From Acarospora socialis (Eukaryota > Ascomycota > Lecanoromycetes > Acarosporales > Acarosporaceae), in the NCBI GenBank assembly GCA_025617375.2, contig JAMYGW020000001.1:2728001-2792000 (forward strand): a stretch of 64,000 bases of DNA, read 5' to 3'. The notes beneath the pieces were generated by a model. It did no database searches, was not told the DNA's origin, and worked only from the letters and a program-made list of their open reading frames with translations. Every line of letters begins with the position of its first letter. Positions within the stretch are counted from its first letter, which is position 1. Positions 42,211 through 54,378 of the stretch are shown in pieces. Both the position numbers and the translations under genes were made by a program.

Positions 42211-43796
42211 GACATTTTCATAGATAGTGGATCTGCTGTTGAAGAAATAGGCTGTAGTGCTTTGAAAACACTGCATTCTGCACTATTTGCTTGATGTTTC
42301 TCACCACAATTGCTGCATTTATAGACTATATGTGCACAAGTGGTTCCTTTTGACTGTGTGGGACAAAGGAAACAGCCATGTTCTCTAGTATTGTGGTTTC
42401 CCACACAGAATTGACATGTGTCTTGATTTTTGCATACTTTTTGAGTATGTCCAAACTTTTGACACTTTCTGCATTGATCTGTTGGTTTGCAAGTGTTGTA
42501 GACTGCAGTTCTAACTGATGTTCCAGCAATTATCAGTCTGTTTCTGAGTGCTTTTTGAGCTTCTTGTTCTGATTTGACTGTCAAAACAATAGATGCATGC
42601 TGTTTTTCCTGTCTGGCTTCTTCTGAAGTAAGCCAGCGTGGTAAAATAGCTAGTTTGATATCTTTGTTGAAGATTTCTACTTCATCTTTGACTAGTTGCA
42701 TGTCTTCTTTGCCGTTGAAAATAGCTGTGGGAATTCCATGTGCTACTATTTTGTACCACTTTTCATCCTTTTTGATTTCTATGAATTCAGATGATGAATT
42801 CCAGATTTGTTGATGTTTTAGCAAGTCTTCTGCTGTGCCTTCACTGGTTGTGAGCACTATACTAGCTTTGGATTGTGAAATAGCAACTGTGGAAACCAGC
42901 AAATTGTCTATTTTTGCTGTTTTAAGTGTGTTGTTGATTTTGTTGCGCATGTCTATGGCATTGATAGTAGTTGTGGGTGTTTTTGACTTTATAACTAGAC
43001 GTCTTTCTCTGAAAGTAATGGGTTTATCCACTACTTTTGACTTTGGTGCTTTTTTTTGAACAGTTGTCCATGAGTTTTGAGCATTTTGATCTTTGCTGCT
43101 TGCAATTGATGCATATGTTGCTGATTTCACTGTTTTTGTTGATGTTGGCTGTCCAAAGCTGGTTTTGTTTGTCTGTACAAAGTTGATAGGGTTTGTTTTG
43201 TTTGTCTGAAAGACAAATGCTGGTTTCTCTGTGGTTTCTGACTTTGTTTTAGACATTGTGTGAAGAATTTTGTCTAGTTTGATGTTGACTTCATCTTTGA
43301 AGCTGTCTAGTTGTTGTTGAACATCTAGTTTCTGATGAAATGCTTCATCTGACTGTTTGAGTGAGTCTAGATTTGCATTTTGTCTTGCTTGATCCAGTGT
43401 CTTGATGCTAGTTTCTAGTTCTTGTTGAACTATGGGGTTTGTGAATTGCTGAATAGCTTGCTTGAGGTAGTTTCTGGCTTGTTGAAGTAGTTTGTCACCA
43501 TTTTGACTTTTTGGGTGTAGGTTTGTGCAGTTTGCATGATGAGTTTCATGCTGATTTGATTCTTCATCAGAAGAAATAGCTTCTAGCACTGGACTGGCAA
43601 TGGCTCTTCTCTTTTTAGACTTTAGAATAGTCTTTTGAGAAGGTTTCATGGTGATTTGTGATCCCAACAGGTCTGGTGAACTCATAAAGAGTTGTGGAAG
43701 TGCTGTTTTTGGTGATTTTTGTTGTTTTGTAGGTGTTTTTGGGTTTTCTAGGTTGAAATCTTGCATGAAGTTGCTAGAATCCAGTGCAAAAGTCAT
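42207..43796 (-). CDS. LINE ORF1 protein, RNA-binding with three zinc knuckles
   Basis: 529 aa. The start ATG at 43796 follows the 5' UTR. Residues ~1-60 are Pro/Lys/Ser/Thr-rich. Residues ~95-180 (KLLQQARNYLKQAIQQF, LDVQQQLDSFKDEVNIKLDK) look like a coiled coil. Residues ~270-400 may form an RRM-like fold. Three knuckles lie at ~442-508: CX2CX4HX4C, CX2CX3HX6C and CX2CX4HX5C. The frame ends MKMS, and its TGA shares two bases with the ORF2 ATG. In related LINEs this protein binds element RNA and is needed for transposition. Confidence 0.92.
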   Translation of the reverse strand: MTFALDSSNFMQDFNLENPKTPTKQQKSPKTALPQLFMSSPDLLGSQITMKPSQKTILKSKKRRAIASPVLEAISSDEESNQHETHHANCTNLHPKSQNGDKLLQQARNYLKQAIQQFTNPIVQQELETSIKTLDQARQNANLDSLKQSDEAFHQKLDVQQQLDSFKDEVNIKLDKILHTMSKTKSETTEKPAFVFQTNKTNPINFVQTNKTSFGQPTSTKTVKSATYASIASSKDQNAQNSWTTVQKKAPKSKVVDKPITFRERRLVIKSKTPTTTINAIDMRNKINNTLKTAKIDNLLVSTVAISQSKASIVLTTSEGTAEDLLKHQQIWNSSSEFIEIKKDEKWYKIVAHGIPTAIFNGKEDMQLVKDEVEIFNKDIKLAILPRWLTSEEARQEKQHASIVLTVKSEQEAQKALRNRLIIAGTSVRTAVYNTCKPTDQCRKCQKFGHTQKVCKNQDTCQFCVGNHNTREHGCFLCPTQSKGTTCAHIVYKCSNCGEKHQANSAECSVFKALQPISSTADPLSMKMS

Positions 43797-43885
43797 GATA
43801 TGAGGTGTTTTTGGGGTCCGTCCTGTCCAAATCCAAAATCCTATCCAAATCCAGGTCCAGAAGGTCTATGTCTAGCAGTAATTAT

Positions 43886-44270
43886 CTAGTTTTTAAAGGT
43901 AAAAACTAGATTTTCCTGAGGTTCTAGATTATAGAAGCTTTGGATCCTTATTTCATCTAGAATAGGCTGTACCCAATTGCCTAATCCAGATGTTGCTTAA
44001 TATCCCAATTCACCTAGAGTAGATAAACTCTACAATAGGCTTTTACCAGCTCTACTATAAGCAAGACTATACTATAAGTCACTCAACCACTAGGTCTTGG
44101 GGCAGATGCGTCTAGGGCAAGATTTCCACGTGGAGCCTCGTATTTATATCCCAACTACTCAGACGACGTTGTTTGCCAGTCTGAGCTTTTACCAGCAGGT
44201 AGGGCTAGAAAATAGCTACCTGCTTATACCCTTCACTAGGTCTTTGTGAGATGCTTCTAGTGTAGGGTAT
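43886..44270 (-). promoter_or_regulatory. Structured segment of the LINE 5' UTR, four hairpins
   Basis: Perfect 12 bp hairpin at 43886-43913 (ATCTAGTTTTTA, loop AAGG). A 7 bp stem CTCAGAC/GTCTGAG at 44158-44185. A 9 bp stem AGCAGGTAG/CTACCTGCT at 44194-44224. A 14 bp stem with one mismatch, ATACCCTTCACTAG/CTAGTGTAGGGTAT, at 44226-44270. The last three are back to back. They are conserved at the same places in copies 1 and 4. Possible roles are RNA packaging, translation control or an internal promoter; none is shown. Confidence 0.7.
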
Positions 44271-45106
44271 GTCTTCACTGGTAGGTTCTTTCTGCATGCA
44301 AAACGCTAATCAATTGACAGAAGAAATGCTCAAATTCCAGCTAAATCCGTCAAGAAATGGCTATTTTGCGGCTAGTTTTTGCGGAAACTGCGTGCAGTTG
44401 CTGGAATTGAGCGATTTGGTGTAATTCAGCCTGTAACGCTTAGAAATTTGACCTGAAACGCTGGTTTTTGGGCGAAAATAGCTGAAAAGTAGTCGATTTT
44501 GTTGATAAAATAGCTTGTTTTGATGGTGGAGCTATGTAGGTATGTTGTATAATGCGTGAATTGATGTGGCTTGGTGTGTATAGGCTGGAATTGCTGTGTA
44601 GTTGGCGTAAAAGTGGTGTTTTTGGTGTTTTCTTGGTTGTTTTGGTGTTTTTGGTGTTTTGGTGTGAGTGAGGCTTAGTTGAGGTATCTGGTGATGCTTG
44701 GTGCGCAGAAACTCTGTCAAGCAAGCTAGAAAAATTAAGCAAAAATTTGCGAACTTCAAAAACTAGATACTAAGGGGTACAACTAAACAGTCCAACAACT
44801 TTGTGAGCAGTAAAGATATCAAAAAGCAGTAATAGTATGAATTTTAGAAGAGATCAAGGTGAAGAAAACTGTTGATTCAGAATTTTTGAAGACACATTGG
44901 TTGTGGTGATGTTGATGTCTGAAATGTTGTTTTGGTTTTTTGGGAGGAGATATGCAAAAATTTTTGGAAGAATGGTAATTGAGGTCCCTCACCACCAGTA
45001 TTGATGATGAAGATAAGCTGTTTTGAGAGTTTATGAAAGTGAATGAGATGAAGAATTTGCTCTATTCAGAATTTTGATAGCTGATTTGGTTGTGGTTCTG
45101 TGGTTT

Positions 45107-46838
45107 CCATAAAGAGTTCTTGATGACTTTGATGAACATGAGCATCTATGTATATTAAGTTGTTTTGAAAAGAACATATTTGAATTAGCTCACAATCAGC
45201 AACATCACAGTGATTTTCATCACACATATAATCAAATATCATTCTCACTTTTTCTAAGATGACTATCTCAACAGTTAAAGACATATATACTTCACTGTCT
45301 CAAGTGTCAGTTAAATTAAACAAAATGACATTCATCATATAATGCACTCATCTCAATATCTACATCAACTATTTCTTTTCACACTATTATCATGAACTTT
45401 ATATTGATCTTATCACTGAGTTCATCTTCATATCAGTACAATAATCTTCTCACAGTTACTGATATATTCATTAAACAGATGCTGTTACTATCTGAGAAAT
45501 TCATTTATACAGCAGTAAATTGAGTCAATGTCTTACTATCAGAACTGATAGAACATGATTGAAACATATCACATCAAATTATCAGTGATAGAGATCACAA
45601 GTTTCTCTTCTTATTCTGATGAGTTATATTTGAAAGATTAGACATTAAGTTACTCACTTCAACAGCATATCATTCTCAAACTGATGATCAATTCAAATGA
45701 ACAAATCAAACAATTAAAATCACTCTACATTACTATCTTAGCTTGAAGTCTGATGAAGTCTTCATCATAATACTTTTTTATTTACAAGACTATCTAAATA
45801 ACTCAAAAACATTCATCAGTTATGTGCTGAACAAGCTCTTCTATGAATTCTGAGTCAATGATATTCTTAGCATCTTAATTATGTTGAATACACAATCAGA
45901 AAACTATACTCAATTTTTGTCAGATATACTGTGAAGAGACTGAGCAAACTATTATCTTTGCAAATGTCACATTCAAGACATATTATGATGTCTCACATAA
46001 ATCAGTAAATCTTGAAGAAGAATCACTAGTTTATTTATGATTGTTTCATGATTATATCATACTCAACATTACAAATAGAAAACTATCAAACCAATATATT
46101 GACTTATTTCATATTCTAGAATGTATCAGTCATCTAGTTTATTAACTAGAACTATCTTCTATGATGTGTATACATCTCATCATATTGATAGCTCAAATTA
46201 AGTCTGCATCTCATGAGTCTGATTTTTATGATTGTCAGATAAACATGAATTCATTATCAATCAAAAATAAACATAATAACAACATCAAAACAGCACTCTT
46301 CTACAAGATTGAGTGTCTACTTGACAAATGAACTCAATGAACTCATGATAAATCTATCATCAAGTATCTTGTTAAGTGAAAGAAATATAATCATAATCAC
46401 AATGTGTAATATGACATAAAAGATCTGACTGATGTCAAGAACCTAATGAAGAACTATGAGTGAAGTAATACAATGAGTTAAGCTACAAGCTTCTTTACTG
46501 TTGAAGTCTACATTAATCACTATCTCACTGACATGCAATCTCAACAAGATTATCAGCTTTACTTGATAAAGAGCAGATTGTTATGAATAAAAAATTAACT
46601 TCATTGTCTTAGTCTTTGAATGTGATTCATTGAATCACTTAGCAATCTTGCTGTCATCATGAATTTATGAAGACTAGTTGCTAGATGTAAAAGACATCTC
46701 ATCAAGTCTTATATGCAGAGTTTTCACCCAGGTAGCTTCTAGTTCTTTAGCAATTCAGATATATACAAACTTGAACAATTGATTTTAATAAAACAACTAT
46801 CAAAGATATTATTCTTACAATATTTAAAATTGTAAACC
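45107..46838 (+). mobile_element. Ty3/Gypsy chromovirus fossil (integrase to chromodomain)
   Basis: The plus strand at ~45.6-45.75 kb carries a TAYHSQTDDQ-like integrase segment, and 46.36-46.46 kb a chromodomain-like segment homologous to the fossil at 1-734. It is broken throughout and extremely poor in CC/GG/CG, so old. The LINE at 46839 inserted at its downstream edge; the duplicated target ATATTATTCTTACA lies at 46806-46819. Confidence 0.65.
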
Positions 46839-48161
46839 AAGCTAGAACCAAAAAACCACAGAACCACAACTAAAGCAGCTATCAAAATTCTGAATAGTGC
46901 AAATTCTTTGTCTCATTCACTTCTATAAACCCTCAAAACAGCTTATCTTCATCATCAATACTGGTGGTGGGGTACCTCAATTATCATTCAGTGAAAATTT
47001 TTCGCGTACCTCCAGCCAAAACTCAAAACAACATCTCAGACATCAACATCGCCACAATCAACGCATCTTTGAAAATTCTGAATCAACAGTTTTCTTCACC
47101 TTGATCTCTTCTAAAATTCATACTATTACTGCTTTTTGATATCTTTACTGCTCACAAAGTTGTTGGACTGTTTAGTTGTACCCCTTAGTATCTAGTTTTT
47201 GAAGTTCGCAAATTTTCGCTTAATTTTTCTAGCTTGCTTGACAGAGTTTCTGCGCACCAAGCATCACCAGATACCTCAACTAAGCCTCACTCACACCAAA
47301 ACACCAAAAACACCAAAACAACCAAGAAAACACCAAAAACACCACTTTTACGCCAACTACACAGCAATTCCAGCCTATACACACCAAGCCACATCAATTC
47401 ACGCATTATACAACATACCTACATAGCTCCACCATCAAAACAAGCTATTTTATCAACAAAATCGACTACTTTTCAGCTATTTTCGCCCAAAAACCAGCGT
47501 TTCAGGTCAAATTTCTAAGCGTTACAGGCTGAATTACACCAAATCGCTCAATTCCAGCAACTGCACGCAGTTTCCGCAAAAACTAGCCGCAAAATAGCCA
47601 TTTCTTGACGGATTTAGCTGGAATTTGAGCATTTCTTCTGTCAATTGATTAGCGTTTTGCATGCAGAAAGAACCTACCAGTGAAGACATACCCTACACTA
47701 GAAGCATCTCACAAAGACCTAGTGAAGGGTATAAGCAGGTAGCTATTTTCTAGCCCTACCTGCTGGTAAAAGCTCAGACTGGCAAACAACGTCGTCTGAG
47801 TAGTTGGGATATAAATACGAGGCTCCACGTGGAAATCTTGCCCTAGACGCATCTGCCCCAAGACCTAGTGGTTGAGTGACTTATAGTATAGTCTTGCTTA
47901 TAGTAGAGCTGGTAAAAGCCTATTGTAGAGTTTATCTACTCTAGGTGAATTGGGATATTAAGCAACATCTGGATTAGGCAATTGGGTACAGCCTATTCTA
48001 GATGAAATAAGGATCCAAAGCTTCTATAATCTAGAACCTCAGGAAAATCTAGTTTTTACCTTTAAAAACTAGATAATTACTGCTAGACATAGACCTTCTG
48101 GACCTGGATTTGGATAGGATTTTGGATTTGGACAGGACGGACCCCAAAAACACCTCATATC

Positions 48162-49751
48162 ATGACTTTTGCACTGGATTCTAGCAACTTCATGCAAGAT
48201 TTCAACCTAGAAAACCCAAAAACACCTACAAAACAACAAAAATCACCAAAAACAGCACTTCCACAACTCTTTATGAGTTCACCAGACCTGTTGGGATCAC
48301 AAATCACCATGAAACCTTCTCAAAAGACTATTCTAAAGTCTAAAAAGAGAAGAGCCATTGCCAGTCCAGTGCTAGAAGCTATTTCTTCTGATGAAGAATC
48401 AAATCAGCATGAAACTCATCATGCAAACTGCACAAACCTACACCCAAAAAGTCAAAATGGTGACAAACTACTTCAACAAGCCAGAAACTACCTCAAGCAA
48501 GCTATTCAGCAATTCACAAACCCCATAGTTCAACAAGAACTAGAAACTAGCATCAAGACACTGGATCAAGCAAGACAAAATGCAAATCTAGACTCACTCA
48601 AACAGTCAGATGAAGCATTTCATCAGAAACTAGATGTTCAACAACAACTAGACAGCTTCAAAGATGAAGTCAACATCAAACTAGACAAAATTCTTCACAC
48701 AATGTCTAAAACAAAGTCAGAAACCACAGAGAAACCAGCATTTGTCTTTCAGACAAACAAAACAAACCCTATCAACTTTGTACAGACAAACAAAACCAGC
48801 TTTGGACAGCCAACATCAACAAAAACAGTGAAATCAGCAACATATGCATCAATTGCAAGCAGCAAAGATCAAAATGCTCAAAACTCATGGACAACTGTTC
48901 AAAAAAAAGCACCAAAGTCAAAAGTAGTGGATAAACCCATTACTTTCAGAGAAAGACGTCTAGTTATAAAGTCAAAAACACCCACAACTACTATCAATGC
49001 CATAGACATGCGCAACAAAATCAACAACACACTTAAAACAGCAAAAATAGACAATTTGCTGGTTTCCACAGTTGCTATTTCACAATCCAAAGCTAGTATA
49101 GTGCTCACAACCAGTGAAGGCACAGCAGAAGACTTGCTAAAACATCAACAAATCTGAAATTCATCATCTGAATTCATAGAAATCAAAAAGGATGAAAAGT
49201 GGTACAAAATAGTAGCACATGGAATTCCCACAGCTATTTTCAACGGCAAAGAAGACATGCAACTAGTCAAAGATGAAGTAGAAATCTTCAACAAAGATAT
49301 CAAACTAGCTATTTTACCACGCTGACTTACTTCAGAAGAAGCCAGACAGGAAAAACAGCATGCATCTATTGTTTTGACAGTCAAATCAGAACAAGAAGCT
49401 CAAAAAGCACTCAGAAACAGACTGATAATTGCTGGAACATCAGTTAGAACTGCAGTCTACAACACTTGCAAACCAACAGATCAATGCAGAAAGTGTCAAA
49501 AGTTTGGACATACTCAAAAAGTATGCAAAAATCAAGACACATGTCAATTCTGTGCAGGAAACCACAATACTAGAGAACATGGCTGTTTCCTTTGTCCCAC
49601 ACAGTCAAAAGGAACCACTTGTGCACATATAGTCTATAAATGCAGCAATTGTGGTGAGAAACATCAAGCAAATAGTGCAGAATGCAGTGTTTTCAAAGCA
49701 CTACAGTCTATTTCTTCAACAGCAGATCCACTATCTATGAAAATGTCATGA
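48162..49751 (+). pseudogene. LINE ORF1, copy 4, two stops
   Basis: The 1,590 nt frame is full length. Stops are TGA at 49155-49157 and at about 49323-49325, both where the intact copy has TGG. The three zinc knuckles after the second stop are intact. The last base pair of codons forms ATGA with the ORF2 start. Confidence 0.9.
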
Positions 49752-52700
49752 ATAACACAACAAATTCATCACAAATCACCATTCTACAACACAACTGCGC
49801 AAGATCTATGAATGTCATGTACTCATGTCTGAATTCAGCTACAAAAACTGCAGACATAGTTCTTCTTCAAGAACCATGGGTTGCAAGAGACAACAAAATC
49901 ACTATTTCACATTCATCTTTTACTAGTTTGATACCCACATCTAATCTAGATATTAGACCTAGAACTATGACATTTGTGTCTAAAACTAAACAAGATTTAG
50001 TGTGTATACCAAGACCTGACTTGTCAAAAGACTCAGATTTGCAAATACTCAGTATTTCAGCAAATGGAATTTCTAGTATACTGTTACTTAACATATACAA
50101 TGAAAAGTCACAGCAAATCAACAATGATCAATGGACCATAGACAGATGTTTAACAGCAATTCAACTACCACAAAGAGCTACTATCTGTGGGGATTTTAAT
50201 GCACATCATGCATGGTGGAATTCATCAATAGAAAACTCTATAAGAGCTACTTCTTTGATAAACTGGCTGAAAATTCACAACTGTGAGCTATTAAATACAC
50301 CAGACATAAACACCTATACACATCACTCAGGAAATGCCACATCAGTGATTGATTTGACTTTTGCAACACCCTTACTTTGCAATTTCATCAGAAATTGGCA
50401 AGTAAATCAAGACATGGAGTCTGGATCAGACCATGAAGTTATTCAGTTTCAAATAACTGCAAATGAGTCTGAATGAGTTGAAAGTCCACTGAGTGCATCA
50501 TACAATATAGACAAAGCAGACTGGGTTAAATTTGCAGAAACTCTGCAAATAAACTCAGTACAAACCAGTGTTCAAATTCAAAGCTTAATGCAACATCTAT
50601 CAGATCAAAATCTAGAAGAAATGACTATTTCTCTCAGAAATCTGATAGCAAATGCAGCAGATCAGCATATACCAAAGAGAAAACCTTGTTCAAAAGCCAA
50701 AGTATGGTGGTCTGAATCATTATCAGTACTTAGAACTGAAATGAGTGGTTTTAGAAGATACTGGAAACATCACAAATCACAAGAAAACTGAAATCAATTC
50801 AGAAATGCAAGAAATAGATACTTTCACGCAATTCAGAAAGCCAAACATACCTCATGGACTACTTTTCTGCAAGGTGCAGCTGGAAAAGATGTTTTCACAG
50901 CATATCATTACACTAAACCACGAAAAATAGAGAAAACACCTCCTATAAAGCATGAAAACAAAGTAGGACTCACATTTAAAGACAAATGTGACTTGTTTCT
51001 TGAAGCTATGTTTCCAAAACCACCTCAAACAAGTTCAGTTGAGCTAGAATGTGATAATAGTCTCACAAAACCATGGTTTTCAGTCATTTCTAAGGAAATA
51101 AAACAAGCTATTATGACTTCATCAACAAAAAAAGCACCTGGGCCAGATGGATTGTCCTTTTTGATAATTCAACATGCATATCAAGCTATATCTGAGTTAT
51201 TTCACACTGTTTATTCAGTTTTAATAAATCAAGGTTATCATTCAGTATGCTGGCGTCAAGAAACTGGTGCAATTCTAAGAAAAGAAGGCAAAGCAGACTA
51301 TTCAATACCCAAAGCATATAGGCCAATCACTCTACTAAATTGCTTGGGCAAAATATCTGAAAAGATAATGGCAACAAGACTTTCCTATTGGGCTGAAACC
51401 ACAAACTTGCTATATCATGAGCAAATGGGCAGTAGAAAGCAAAGATCAGCTGTGGATGCAGCTATGTGTTTAACACATGACATTCAACAAGCAATCAACA
51501 ACAACAAAGTCTTGACAGCTTTATTCTTGGATGTTAAGGGTGCATTTAACTATGTGTCTTTAAATCAACTGCTAAAAGTCATGAAAAGACTACATTTACC
51601 ACAAACTGTACTAAAATGGGTGCAATGCTTTCTTACAAATAGAACAATTGCTCTAGCTTTTGATGGTGAAAAAAATCACCCACAAAGTGTCAATTCTGGA
51701 ATTCCACAAGGATCACCTATATCACCAATGCTATTTTTGATCTATATGCGATTTCTATTCACAAAAATCAACAATAAACACACTCAACTAAAGCTACCAA
51801 GCTATATTGATGATGTGGCTATTATTGTGGAAGGAAAAACAGCTGCAGACAACAGCAAAACACTAGAATCAGTCACAAAAACTGCATTTCAATGGGCTGA
51901 AGAAAATGCAGTTATATTTGATGACAGCAAGTCAGAACTCATCCATTTTCAGAAAGGAAATCAAGCTATATCAACAGTAAAACTACCAAATAACACTGTT
52001 ATACATCCTTCTAAAGTTGTATGCTGGCTAGGTGTTTGGTTTGACACTAAAATGTCTTTTAAGACACATGTGCAAAAGAAAATAGCTTCTGCAACTAGAA
52101 CATTGCATTTACTGCATAGACTGATGAATTCTGAATGGGGTTTATCAACATCAGCTGGAAAACAGCTGTACACAGCCTGCATCACATCTATAAGTGACTA
52201 TGGAAGCCCAGTATGGTGGAAACAACAAAAGAATTTTGAAAAGCTGTTTCAAAAACTTCAAAATTCAGCAACTAGAAAAATTCTAGGTGCATTTAGGTCT
52301 TCACCATCAGCTGCTATGGAGCTAGAATCAGCTATATTACCACCCAGATTTAGACTTGATCAAAAAACAGAGCTATATGCTTTAAGAATAGCTACTTTGT
52401 CAGAAAATCATCCAATTAGACAAAGAACTCCATACACCTACCCACCAGGACTTGGAACTGGATGTGATATTGATGAAAATCATTATCTTGACTGGAATCA
52501 ACATCCAAACTCTCTCATTAAGAAGAAACACCCAACTCAGTTGATTAAAGTGCTATATAGCATTTGCAAATATCTACCAGAAACACTAAATTTGGAGGTT
52601 TCAACTCAAAATGAGTTATGCTGTGCACCTTGGAGTGTTTCACCAAACATAGACATTCAAATCAGCAAATCTGACAAAAAACTAGCTACTTTGAAACATC

Positions 52701-53665
52701 TAAAGAGACTAGAAACACTTTTCTCTAAGGAAACCAAGTTTAAAAATGCTGTTTTGTACACAGATGGGTCAAAACTAGATGAGAATCTAGGTGCAGGTCT
52801 TTGCTACATGTATAAAGATATTATACATCAACAATCTTGGAATCTAGGAACCACCATGGAAGTCTATGATGCTGAATTGTTTGGAATTTCACAGTCTTTG
52901 AAGTTAAGTCTCAAAGAAATCATGAAATATCAAAGAATCAAAGACATATGGATCTTTTCAGACAATCAAGCAGCTATACAAAGAATTCAAACTACAAACC
53001 AAGGATCTGGACAGCAGCTAGCTATTAAATGTCAAGAAACTCTTCAAAAACTCATAGATTATGAAGTTACACCTCATATTCATTGGGTTCCTGGACATGA
53101 GAACATTAAAGGCAATGAAATAGCAGATGAAGCTGCAAAATCAGGTGCAAAGCAGTCAATTTCACCAGATATTGATAGATTTACATCTATTAGCTATATC
53201 AAACACAAAATCAAGGCCAAAGCACTGGAAAACTGGACCACTCACTGGAAAAAGACAACCCAAGGAAGATACTATGCTCAGTTTGATCAAACACCTAGTT
53301 TTCACATCAAAGAAGATCTGAAAAGTGCAGACAGACTTTCATTTGCTACTTTTACACAAATGAAACTAGGTCATGGCTATTTCAAAGCATATCTGCATAG
53401 ATTACCAGACTATAATAGCAAGAAATGCAATGGTGCATGCAACAAAGATCAAACCCCAGAGCATTTGTTGACAGCCTGTCAATATAACAAAAAGGAGCAA
53501 ACTGAGCTGAAAAATCAGCTCAGAAACATCAATTTGCCATATACAGCAAAGGTGCTGTTTACTATCAAGGAAGGAATCAAAGCTACTTTGCTGTTTTTGA
53601 AGAAAACCAAAGTAGCTACTAGAAAATGGTTATTAGAAGAAGTTGAGAATGAAGATGAGATTTAG
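49748..53665 (+). pseudogene. LINE ORF2, copy 4, two stops
   Basis: 3,918 nt as in the intact copy. TGA stops lie at 50474-50476 (end of the endonuclease domain) and 50789-50791 (before the RT domain), both from TGG. RT, RNase H and the CCHC end are open. Other differences are mostly GG to GA, e.g. HWVPGHE followed by N instead of D. Confidence 0.9.
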
Positions 53666-53900
53666 AAAAGAAGAAAGATATTGGTTGACAATCAGCATCA
53701 GGTTGACTGAACAGAAGTGATCAAAAAGTATTCAGATTGATTATTCACATGTACAAGATTTTGAGTTTTGTTTTGTGTCTACATCTTTCACTATATGTCT
53801 ATTAACTGCCATAGCTTTTATAGCTGCATGCATAGAATGAAGAATAAATAAATAAATAAATATTATTCTTACAGACAAAAGCACAGACACTGCACTTTAA

Positions 53901-54365
53901 TTTATTTATTCTTCATACATTGCATGCAACTATAGTAGTTATAACAACTTAGTAGAACATTTATTGAATATGCAGATTTATTCTGACAATTTATATGTAT
54001 AATATATGAATTACAGATTTATTCTGATAATTCTGATTGCTTATTGATCACTTCTGAACAGTCAACCTGATTGTGGGCCTCAGTGGCCAGTAGTTAAGGA
54101 AATTTGGGGTTTGGTGTCTAAATAATAGGTAAATGATTGTGTATATAGTGTCTTTTATAGACAACTAAGACCTGTAGAATTTTCCATCACTTGTTTTTCT
54201 TATACAACTGGATGATCTGGTAATTGGTTTGGTGAGTGGTGTGAAATTTGAACTCATGACCTTTGAAATTAAGTGATATACTAGTGGGGTCACTACTTCC
54301 CTAGTTTTTCACTTAATTTCTTAGATCACTCAAGTAGTATACATTCACTATACTGCTTGACCACT
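53901..54365 (-). mobile_element. tRNA-derived SINE, copy 2, full length with TSD
   Basis: 465 bp, flanked by the 13 bp duplication CACTGCACTTTAA at 53888-53900 and 54366-54378. Same structure as the SINE at 8363: tRNA-like head at the right end, LINE-like 3' tail with (TAAA)n at the left end. It sits only 27 bp beyond the duplicated target of LINE copy 4. It differs from copy 1 mainly by C/T and G/A changes. Confidence 0.88.
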
Positions 54366-54378
54366 CACTGCACTTTAA

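Larger units (their letters stand above)
38091..45106 (-). mobile_element. LINE copy 3, full length, both ORFs open
   Basis: A ~7.0 kb element with (TTTA)n tail at 38091, ORF2 42210-38293, ORF1 43796-42207 and a 1.3 kb 5' UTR. It is the only copy here with both frames uninterrupted and is the best candidate for an active source. Its outermost ~230 bp (44876-45106) differ from copies 1 and 4 at roughly one base in six, while the rest is almost identical, and it lacks the last GGTTCTAGCTT block. So its 5' end comes from another subfamily or a template switch. I see no target-site duplication joining the outer flanks of copies 2 and 3. Confidence 0.94.
46839..53860 (+). mobile_element. LINE copy 4, full length, with target-site duplication
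   Basis: 7,022 bp, the only full copy here on the plus strand, opposite to copies 1 and 3. It starts AAGCTAGAACC and ends in (TAAA)n. Target-site duplication ATATTATTCTTACA at 46806-46819 and 53860-53873. Between the left duplication and the element core are 19 extra bases (46820-46838) not found in copy 1; they may be non-templated or from a template switch. ORF1 and ORF2 each carry two TGA stops where the intact copy has TGG. Confidence 0.94.

Noticed and set aside
53841-53860. (TTTA)n runs as independent microsatellites
   Set aside because: Each run lies exactly at the 3' end of a LINE or SINE copy, so they are element tails.
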